A stretch of 6,625 nucleotides of DNA from JAOUEA01 sp039933515 (GTDB lineage Bacteria; Actinomycetota; UBA4738; HRBIN12). The translations under genes were made by a program, and so were the position numbers. The notes under the pieces are model-generated. The model was not told the origin of the DNA, did not search any database, and saw only the letters and a program-made list of their open reading frames with translations. Shown one piece after another: positions 1-5,693 of this stretch (the first letter of the stretch is position 1; the number at the start of each line of letters is the position of its first letter). The DNA is taken from positions 1 through 6,625 of the forward strand of contig JBDTNY010000055.1 in NCBI GenBank assembly GCA_039933515.1, written 5' to 3'.

Positions 1-455
1 TGCTGCCCCGCGCTCAGCTCGTAGGTGCGGTTCTCCAGCCGGTCCGACAGACCGAGGCGCTCCAGCCAACCCAAGGCGCGCTCGCGTGCGTCGCCGAGCT
101 CGACGCCCGAGACCCGCAAGGGAAGCTCCACGTTCTCGACGGCCGACAGGGTCGGCAACAGCCCGAACGACTGGAAGACGACGCCCATCTGCGACCGCCT
201 CAGCTCGCGCCGCCGGTCGCGCGACATGGCCGCGATCGGCTCGTCGTGCCACCTGACCTCGCCCTGGTCGGGCGCGTCGAGTCCACTCATCACGCCGATG
301 AACGTGGTCTTGCCCGAGCCGCTCGGGCCCATCAGCGCGACGAAGTCCCGTTCGGCGAGGGAGAGCGACGCCCCGCGTACCGCGAGCACTCCCTGGGCTC
401 CCGTATAGGACCGCACCACGTCGGAGGCCGACAGCACGACCGCGCGCTCAGGCAT
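1..455 (-). CDS. ABC transporter ATP-binding protein, MacB/LolD type (partial, 3' end missing)
   Basis: This is the N-terminal 151 residues of a nucleotide-binding subunit that would power a MacB/FtsX-type exporter at the cytoplasmic face of the membrane. Walker A is GPSGSGKTT (residues 43-51), the Q-loop is VVFQSFGLLP with Gln95, followed by the usual TLSAVENVELPL stretch of the LolD/MacB ATPase group. The signature reads LSAGQ (147-151), with Ala where the family normally has the first Gly of LSGGQ. The window edge cuts the protein there, so Walker B, D-loop and H-loop are not visible. The ATG at 455 is chosen because it overlaps the stop of the upstream ATPase by 8 bp (ATGCCTGA) and has AGGAG about 11 nt upstream (471-467). 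It is the third gene of the operon and differs clearly from its ATPase neighbour, so it is not a recent duplicate. Family call is firm; substrate is unknown. Confidence 0.93.
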   Translation of the reverse strand, partial: MPERAVVLSASDVVRSYTGAQGVLAVRGASLSLAERDFVALMGPSGSGKTTFIGVMSGLDAPDQGEVRWHDEPIAAMSRDRRRELRRSQMGVVFQSFGLLPTLSAVENVELPLRVSGVELGDARERALGWLERLGLSDRLENRTYELSAGQ

Positions 456-1314
456 GACCGGGCTCGCTCCTACGGCGCAGCCGCACCTCGTCGGTCGACA
501 CGTCGGCCTCGAGCTCGCCGTCGCCCAGCGCCGCCACCGCCTCGTCAGGCAGGCGCACCTTGCCGTCGTCCCCGATCGGCGCGACGGGGGTGCCCTCGTG
601 CAGCACGCGCCCGTCACGCACCCGGATGCGCCGGTCCGCCGCGCGAGCGGCCACCAGGTCGTGCGTGACCATCACGATCGTCACCCCGAACTCCCGGTTC
701 ACTGCCCGGAAGGCCGAGAGCACCGTGGCGGCGCTCGCGGAGTCGAGCTCGGCCGTCGGCTCGTCGGCGAGCAGGATCTGCGGGGTGTTCGCCAGCGCCA
801 CGGCGATCGCCGCGCGCTGCTGCTCCCCGCCGCTCAGCATGTCGGGCCGATGGTGACGGCGGTCGCGGAGCCCCACCAGGTCGAGCAGGTCGTCGGCACC
901 TCGCTGCCGCGCCCGTTCGACGCTCTGCTGGATGGTGCCGGGAAGCCGGACGTTCTCGCGCACGCTGAGGTACGGAACCAGGTTGCGCGCCGTCCCCTGC
1001 CAGACGAAGCCTACGCGCTCCGCGCGGTAGCGCGTGAGCTCATCGTCCGAGCGCAGGCCGAGGTCCTCGCCGTCCACATCGACCGCGCCCGCCGACGCAC
1101 GATCGAGCCCGCCGACGAGATTCAGGATCGTCGACTTGCCCGACCCGCTCGGCCCGACCACCGCCAGGAACTCGCCTCGGGCGATGTCCAGATCGATCCC
1201 GGCGAGCGCCACCACGCCCGTCCCGGCGATCCGGTAGACCTTGTACACGTGCCGGAGGCGGATCAGGGCGTCGGCCCCCGTGGGGGCGAAGAACTCGGGG
1301 CTCACCATCGTCAT
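448..1314 (-). CDS. ABC transporter ATP-binding protein, MacB/LolD type, with C-terminal AbrB-like tail
   Basis: This is a complete 288-residue ATPase subunit of a MacB/FtsX-type ABC transporter. All catalytic motifs are present: Walker A GPSGSGKST (54-62), Q-loop Gln106 in GFVWQ, signature LSGGE (160-164), Walker B ILLADE with catalytic Glu185, D-loop ELDSAS (189-194), and H-loop His218 in VMVTHD. After the Q-loop the stretch GTARNLVPYLSVRENV is about two residues longer than the common SFNLLPRLTALENV type. The protein is longer than the usual 220-240 residues. The extra part, about residues 247-283, has GKVRLPDEAVAALG followed by a short strand and VRLRRR, which resembles an AbrB/MazE swapped-hairpin element (inference). 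The ATG at 1314 overlaps the permease stop in ATGA and has GGTGAGG just upstream (1325-1319), so translation is probably coupled. A second in-frame ATG lies two codons later. The substrate cannot be read from the sequence. Confidence 0.95.
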   Translation of the reverse strand: MTMVSPEFFAPTGADALIRLRHVYKVYRIAGTGVVALAGIDLDIARGEFLAVVGPSGSGKSTILNLVGGLDRASAGAVDVDGEDLGLRSDDELTRYRAERVGFVWQGTARNLVPYLSVRENVRLPGTIQQSVERARQRGADDLLDLVGLRDRRHHRPDMLSGGEQQRAAIAVALANTPQILLADEPTAELDSASAATVLSAFRAVNREFGVTIVMVTHDLVAARAADRRIRVRDGRVLHEGTPVAPIGDDGKVRLPDEAVAALGDGELEADVSTDEVRLRRRSEPGHA

Positions 1315-4300
1315 TCGGCCTCACCCCGCAGGACCCCGGTCACCGAGGACCGCATCAGCACGCGCATCGACGCAGCCAGCGAGAGCCCGGTGGTCACGAC
1401 GATCGCCGCGACCGACACCCCGAGCGCGGTCCAGTCGATCACCAGCACCGGCGGTGGGAAGGAGACCCCCAGGCTCGTGCCGACATAGGGCATGACGAGC
1501 CTCAGCAAGCCGACGCCGATCGCGAATCCCGCCACGAGCGCGAACCCCAGCAGGCCCGACTGCTCCAGGATCAAGGTACGGCGGATCTGTCTCGCCTCGG
1601 TCCCCATCGCGCGGAGGGCCGCGAACTCGTAGTCGCGCCGCCTCTGCGCGAAGTACAACCCGGCCGCCACCCCGATCACGACGAGCCCGAGTCCGCCTGC
1701 CGCGGCCGTGAAGTTCATGCCCACCGCCAGGGACTGCGGCAGCTGCGCGAGCACCCCTTCGATCGGCGCGGTGGCCTGCACCTCGCCCGTGAAGAAGCCC
1801 AGGTCCTTGAGCGCGCCGCTCGGGTCGTCGGGTCCGTTCGCCCATACCTCGCTGAGCGTGAGGCCGGCCTCGGGGATCGCGAACTGGCGTTCCAGCAGGG
1901 ACGGGGCGCTCACGACGATGAACGGCGCGTTCGGCACGACCGAGGGGAACTGGGTCGCGGTCGCGACCACCCGCAACTCGATCTGCTGGCCGGCCATCGT
2001 CACCGTGAAGCTCCGGCCGAGCGCGGCTGCCACGCTCTCCGACACGAGCGCGGGCAGCGGTTCCGCGGTCGGCACCAAGCCGCCCACGACGTTGCCGGCG
2101 CCCGGGGAGAAGTCGTACCGCACGCCGTCCCCCTCGGCGGTCAAGGTCCCGTTGCTGCCCCGCCAGGTCAGCGGTGCCCAGCTCGAGATCGGCACGGCGG
2201 CGCCGTCGATCGTCGCCCCGTCCACATCGATCGACAGGTCGTAGGGGAGGTCCAGCGTGGTCTCGGCCCGCAACGTGATCGACAGGAGCCGATCCGCGCC
2301 GGCGAGGGGCAGATCGTATGCGCCCGAGCCTAGGTCGAGCGGCGCGGGATCGCTCGCCACGATGGCGCCGTCGGGGCCGATCGTCGTGGCCTGCAGGGCG
2401 AGCCCCGAGGCGTCGCGCGGGACGGTGAGGTCGACCGTCAGCGTGGCGGCGTCGGGGGGCAGCTTCGACCCGAGGGCGTCGTCGCCCAGATCGGCGAGGA
2501 TCGTCTCGATATCGCTATCGGAGAAGTCGCCGCGCCACCATCCGCCGGCCAGGTAGGACGCAGGGTCGATCCCGAGGGCCGTGGGGGGGAGGGAGAACGC
2601 GCCCCCGCTCAAGCTCGGCTCGGTGCGCACGACGGGCGTCATGGTTGCGGGGAGGGCGCGGATCGCCGCGATCGTCTGGACCGGCGGCGTGACCGTCACG
2701 TTCCAGTCCCCGCCGATCTGGGTGTGCGCCGAGTCGATGTGGTTCGTGAGCACGATCGCGCGGTACGAGGTCGAGACGACCAGCAGGCCCATCGCGAGCA
2801 GCAGGAGTAGCGCCGCGGCGAACCCGGTCCCCGGCGCGCGTTCCAGCCGGCGTCCCGCGAGGTAGCGCGGCAGGCTCCGGGCCCGGCCGATCCGCCGGTC
2901 CAGGCGCCGGAGCACGAAGAGCAGGAGCCGAAGGGCGAGGAACGAGGCTCCGAACAACAGGAGGGTCGGCGCGGCGAGCACGAGTGGATCGATCGTGCCC
3001 GAACCCGGATCGGGCTTCGTCCCTCCACGGAGCTGCAGGTACGCGAACAGGCCGAGCGGGATCACGAACAGCTCGACCGGGATGCGCGCGAGCAGCGGCC
3101 GTTCCTCGCGGGAGGCGGCCCGGCGTTCCTCGAGCACCGTGCGGCTCACGACCGGGACCGAGAGCAGGATCAGGATCAGCGCGCCCACCGCCGCGGTCCC
3201 CACCCCGAGCATCAGGGCCACCTGGGTCAGCCGCACCGGGAACAGCACCCCCGGCAGGGTCGGGCCGTTCGATCGGCCGGCCAGTCGCGCGAGGAGCAGG
3301 CCGATCCCCAGGCCGATCGGGAATGCGATCGCCGCGCTGATCAGCGCTTGGACCGACTGCGCGAGCAGCAGCGTCCTTCGTGAGAACCCGCGGCTGTGTA
3401 GCACGGCGAGCTCGAACGTCTGGCGGGTCAGCGTCAGCGCCCCGACGCCGGCGAGGACCGCGAGCGTCACGGCTCCGATCTGGAAGACCACCAGCAGGAT
3501 CGGGATCCGCAGGTTCTCCACGCGCTGGTCCACGAGCCGGAGCAGCGTGTCGAGTCCTGTGGCGAGCCGCACCTGCGCCAAGCTTCCCTCGGACCGCAGG
3601 CTCCCCGCCATCGCGGCGAGCCGGCCGGGGACGGTGGTCGCCTCCTCGTACGGGAGGTCCCGCATCTGCAGGTAGACGTCCCAGCTGAACTCGGTGGACA
3701 GCCCCAGGCCGGAGACCGCCCCGGCCATCGTCGCGCGGTCGACGATCACGGGCGGGGGATCCTCGGTGTCGGGTGCGGGGAAGGGGTTACGGGCTCCGAA
3801 CCAGAACGGGTCCCCGGGCGCGGGCGTGTCGTAGGTGGCCGAGATGCGCAACGTGATCGGCTCGTCGGTGGGACCCAGGATTTTCAGGGTGTCGCCGGCC
3901 CGGAGGTGAAGCGTGCGGGCCGCGCCCGCCGCGATCGCCGCCTCGCCGTCGGCGGGCACCGTCCCGTCGTACGGCAGGTGCCCGAACGCCCCGTCCCGGA
4001 ACAGTAGCGGCACCGACTGGAGCGTGTCGCCCAGCCGCACGGTGGCCTGCGCCTGGGAGACCACGTCGCCGACCGGCAGGTCGTTCGCCTGGGCACCCAC
4101 CGCCGCGTCGGCCGCCGACCAGTCGAAGACCGCGTCCCCGTAGACGGAGAAGCGGGCGTTCCCCACGCTCACGCCGGCGCCCTCGATCGCCGAGGACAAG
4201 ATCGCCTCGCGCGCCGCGTCGGCGTAGATGGGGCCCGCCACGAGCACTCCCACCGAGAACGCGAGGGTGACCACGACCGCAACGCCCAGCAAGCGCTGGG

Positions 4301-4337
4301 CGGCGAACCGCCTGAGCAGGAATCTGATCGTCGCCAT
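1311..4337 (-). CDS. FtsX/MacB-like ABC transporter permease, fused double-half, 1008 residues
   Basis: This is the membrane subunit of a type VII (MacB/LolCE/FtsX-like) ABC transporter. Hydrophobic segments suggest ten membrane helices: near residues 14-36; 278-302, 326-352 and 371-394; 421-436 and 451-476; 505-524; 877-897, 927-950 and 970-989. The order is TM1, outer domain 1 (37-276), TM2-4, a two-helix linker, TM7, large outer domain 2 (525-876), TM8-10, i.e. a 4+2+4 plan as in YbbP-type permeases. Both halves carry the FtsX cytoplasmic loop after the first helix behind the outer domain: LTRQTFELAVLHSRGFSRR (302-320) and QRRRDYEFAALRAMG (898-912). The C-terminus MRSSVTGVLRGEAE is typical. 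Outer domain 2 holds a beta-rich stretch (about 625-745). The ATG at 4337 is chosen because it directly precedes an arginine-rich N-terminus and TM1. The frame stays open to 4574, but that extension is Pro/Arg-rich, non-membrane and overlaps the divergent gene. The ribosome binding site is weak. Substrate unknown. Confidence 0.92.
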   Translation of the reverse strand: MATIRFLLRRFAAQRLLGVAVVVTLAFSVGVLVAGPIYADAAREAILSSAIEGAGVSVGNARFSVYGDAVFDWSAADAAVGAQANDLPVGDVVSQAQATVRLGDTLQSVPLLFRDGAFGHLPYDGTVPADGEAAIAAGAARTLHLRAGDTLKILGPTDEPITLRISATYDTPAPGDPFWFGARNPFPAPDTEDPPPVIVDRATMAGAVSGLGLSTEFSWDVYLQMRDLPYEEATTVPGRLAAMAGSLRSEGSLAQVRLATGLDTLLRLVDQRVENLRIPILLVVFQIGAVTLAVLAGVGALTLTRQTFELAVLHSRGFSRRTLLLAQSVQALISAAIAFPIGLGIGLLLARLAGRSNGPTLPGVLFPVRLTQVALMLGVGTAAVGALILILLSVPVVSRTVLEERRAASREERPLLARIPVELFVIPLGLFAYLQLRGGTKPDPGSGTIDPLVLAAPTLLLFGASFLALRLLLFVLRRLDRRIGRARSLPRYLAGRRLERAPGTGFAAALLLLLAMGLLVVSTSYRAIVLTNHIDSAHTQIGGDWNVTVTPPVQTIAAIRALPATMTPVVRTEPSLSGGAFSLPPTALGIDPASYLAGGWWRGDFSDSDIETILADLGDDALGSKLPPDAATLTVDLTVPRDASGLALQATTIGPDGAIVASDPAPLDLGSGAYDLPLAGADRLLSITLRAETTLDLPYDLSIDVDGATIDGAAVPISSWAPLTWRGSNGTLTAEGDGVRYDFSPGAGNVVGGLVPTAEPLPALVSESVAAALGRSFTVTMAGQQIELRVVATATQFPSVVPNAPFIVVSAPSLLERQFAIPEAGLTLSEVWANGPDDPSGALKDLGFFTGEVQATAPIEGVLAQLPQSLAVGMNFTAAAGGLGLVVIGVAAGLYFAQRRRDYEFAALRAMGTEARQIRRTLILEQSGLLGFALVAGFAIGVGLLRLVMPYVGTSLGVSFPPPVLVIDWTALGVSVAAIVVTTGLSLAASMRVLMRSSVTGVLRGEAE

Positions 4338-4367
4338 GGGTCTCGTAGCTCGCGAGGAGCCCGCCCG

Positions 4368-4373
4368 ATGATA
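4368..4373 (-). promoter_or_regulatory. Candidate -10 element for the ABC transporter operon
   Basis: On the minus strand TATCAT stands in otherwise GC-rich DNA, 30 bases upstream of the permease ATG, and fits a TAnnnT -10 hexamer. It would give a leader of roughly 24 nt. No recognisable -35 hexamer lies 16-19 bp upstream, where the sequence is CCTAGGCC-like, so this rests on the -10 match alone. Confidence 0.3.
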
Positions 4374-4465
4374 GGGCGCGTCGGCCGCGGGCCTAGGGGC
4401 CGGATTGCGGAATCGTGCCGTTCGCGGGTGGCAGAGCCTTCCCGCCCTGGGGGTCGTCGGGTGAC

Positions 4466-4474
4466 TGCTAGGCT
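4466..4474 (+). promoter_or_regulatory. Candidate extended -10 promoter for the aminotransferase-serA operon
   Basis: TGCTAGGCT combines the TGn extension with a TAnnnT hexamer (TAGGCT at 4469-4474), a form common in high-GC Gram-positive promoters. The expected transcription start is near 4481, leaving a leader of about 55 nt before the GTG start. No good -35 match is seen about 17 bp upstream, which is acceptable for an extended -10 promoter. This is prediction only. Confidence 0.42.
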
Positions 4475-4480
4475 GAAACC

Positions 4481-4500
4481 TCCGATCCGTTCCGACCCGT
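4481..4500 (+). repeat. Two 10-bp tandem direct repeats in the aminotransferase-serA leader
   Basis: TCCGATCCGT is followed directly by TCCGACCCGT, differing at one position. The pair starts at about the predicted transcription start. Spacing of one helical turn would suit a regulator binding two adjacent half-sites on the same face, but short GC-rich repeats also arise by chance. Confidence 0.5.
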
Positions 4501-4503
4501 CCG

Positions 4504-4521
4504 GGGCGTCCGCGGACCCCC
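4504..4521. repeat. GC-rich inverted repeat upstream of the aminotransferase ribosome binding site
   Basis: GTCCGCGGAC (4508-4517) is a perfect 10-bp palindrome. After one mismatched pair it extends three more pairs on each side (GGG at 4504-4506 and CCC at 4519-4521). It sits 3 bp before the GAGGAG ribosome binding site, so it could be an operator or, in RNA, a small hairpin close to the start. With no loop in the perfect core, an RNA hairpin would lose the innermost pairs. Confidence 0.45.
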
Positions 4522-4524
4522 GTC

Positions 4525-4530
4525 GAGGAG
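4525..4530 (+). promoter_or_regulatory. Ribosome binding site that fixes the GTG start of the aminotransferase
   Basis: GAGGAG lies 6 nt before the GTG at 4537 and is a near-ideal Shine-Dalgarno sequence. It supports that GTG as the start and so argues against the minus-strand permease frame being used out to 4574. Confidence 0.8.
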
Positions 4531-4536
4531 TGATCA

Positions 4537-5691
4537 GTGGACAGGCCCGAGATCATCCTGGCTCCAGGCCCCACCCCGATCCCGCCCGAGGTGCTGCTGG
4601 CTCAGGGCAGTCCGCTCGTGTACCACCGTGGTCCGGGCTTCGGGAACCTGATGCGCGAAGTCACCGACGACCTCAAGCGGCTCTATCGGACCGACACCGC
4701 CGACGTGTTGCTGATGACGTCGTCGGGCAGCGGTGGCCTCGAGTCGACGATCCAGAACCTCTTCTCACCCGGTGACGAGGTGTTCGTGCCGCTCGCGGGG
4801 TTCTTCGCGGATCGCTTCAGGCAGCTCGCCGAGGCGTTCGGGCTGACCGTGCGCACGATCGAGTACGAGTGGGGGACCAAGATCAAGCCAGACGAGGTGG
4901 CCGTCGCGCTGGCCGAGCATCCCGTCAAGGCGGTGCTGCTCACCCAGTCCGAGACCTCCACCGGCGTGATCCAGCCGATCGAACAGCTCGCGCGCGTGGC
5001 CCGCGACGCCGGCGCGCTCGTCGTCGTCGACGCGGTGTCCTCGCTCGGCGCGGTGCCCTTCGAGTTCGACGCGTGGGGGATCGACGTGGCCGTGGGGGGC
5101 TCGCAGAAGGCGCTCTCGGCGAGCCCGGGGATCGCGTTCGTCGCGATCAGCGACCGCGCATGGGCGGCCTGCGAGGCCGCCACGAACCCGCGGTTCTACT
5201 TCGACTGGCGGATCTACAAGCGCTTCGCCGACCTGCCCAACCCCGAGAACCCTTGGACGCCGGCGATCAGCGTGATGCAAGGGCTGCAGGCCGCGCTCCG
5301 GCTCTACTTCCAAGACGGGGTCGACGTCGCGCTCGCCCGGCACCGGATGCTCTCCAGGGCAGTCAAGGAGGGCGTGAAGGCCCTGGGCCTCGACCTGTTC
5401 GGCGAAGGGCTGGAGGACAACTGGACCGTCACGGCGATCCGCGCGCCTGAAGCCGCCGACGCCGACACGATCAGCGACACGATCCGTGCCGACTGGGGCT
5501 GCGTGCTCGCGCCCGGCCAGGGTCCGCTGAAAGGCAAGGTCTTCCGGATCGGGCACTTCGGCTACTTCAGCGAGCTCGACATCATCCGCGGGCTCGCGGC
5601 GCTCGAGATGACCCTCGAGAAGCTCGCCCACCCGGTGAAGCGCGGGGCGGCAGTCGCGGCGGCCGAGACCGTGTTCATGGAGTCCCGGTAA
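4537..5691 (+). CDS. Class V PLP aminotransferase (alanine-glyoxylate/serine-pyruvate type), possible phosphoserine aminotransferase
   Basis: This is a 384-residue pyridoxal-phosphate enzyme of fold type I, class V, expected to be cytoplasmic. Visible family marks are the N-terminal LAPGPTPIPPEVL (8-20), the PLP-phosphate loop SSGSGGLES (62-70), Asp165 in VVVDAVSSLGAVPF, which should contact the pyridine nitrogen, Lys191 in GGSQKAL as the Schiff-base lysine, and Arg337 in FRIGHFG near the C-terminus as the likely substrate-carboxylate arginine. Length is usual for the alanine-glyoxylate / serine-pyruvate / PucG-like group. The GTG start at 4537 has GAGGAG 6 nt upstream. Only 2 bp separate its stop from serA, so the two are very probably co-transcribed. 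That context suggests transamination of 3-phosphohydroxypyruvate with glutamate, or of serine/glyoxylate, rather than purine breakdown. Thermotoga maritima has a comparable class V aminotransferase beside serA, as I recall it. Family is sure; exact substrate is inferred. Confidence 0.93.
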   Translation: MDRPEIILAPGPTPIPPEVLLAQGSPLVYHRGPGFGNLMREVTDDLKRLYRTDTADVLLMTSSGSGGLESTIQNLFSPGDEVFVPLAGFFADRFRQLAEAFGLTVRTIEYEWGTKIKPDEVAVALAEHPVKAVLLTQSETSTGVIQPIEQLARVARDAGALVVVDAVSSLGAVPFEFDAWGIDVAVGGSQKALSASPGIAFVAISDRAWAACEAATNPRFYFDWRIYKRFADLPNPENPWTPAISVMQGLQAALRLYFQDGVDVALARHRMLSRAVKEGVKALGLDLFGEGLEDNWTVTAIRAPEAADADTISDTIRADWGCVLAPGQGPLKGKVFRIGHFGYFSELDIIRGLAALEMTLEKLAHPVKRGAAVAAAETVFMESR

Positions 5692-5693
5692 GC

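Larger units (their letters stand above)
4338..4536. other. Divergent intergenic region between the ABC operon and the serine operon
   Basis: These 199 bp separate two outward-facing operons and must hold both promoters. Besides the -10 candidates, direct repeats and inverted repeat listed separately, a CCTAGG palindrome (4392-4397) lies near its left third. I see no small ORF with a convincing ribosome binding site, no terminator and no riboswitch-like conserved pattern. Confidence 0.7.

Noticed and set aside
454..1488. 344-codon open frame on the plus strand across the ATPase gene
   Set aside because: It is antisense to a complete ATPase with all motifs; its translation is His/Arg/Pro/Ala-rich with no domain. 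This is a GC-rich shadow frame.
2995..3675. 226-codon plus-strand frame inside the permease
   Set aside because: Ser/Arg/Pro-rich antisense translation with no ribosome binding site; the minus strand encodes the continuous permease helices.
4392..4397. CCTAGG palindrome as an operator
   Set aside because: The symmetry stops after six bases (G faces G on both sides), so it is no more than a chance 6-mer.
4338..4574. N-terminal extension of the permease frame to an ATG at 4574
   Set aside because: The extra 79 residues are Pro/Arg/Ser-rich, precede the natural membrane-protein N-terminus, and overlap the well-supported GTG start and ribosome binding site of the divergent aminotransferase.
4765..5631. 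288-codon open frame on the minus strand inside the aminotransferase gene
   Set aside because: The opposite strand encodes a conserved PLP enzyme through the whole stretch; the antisense product has biased composition and no recognisable motif.
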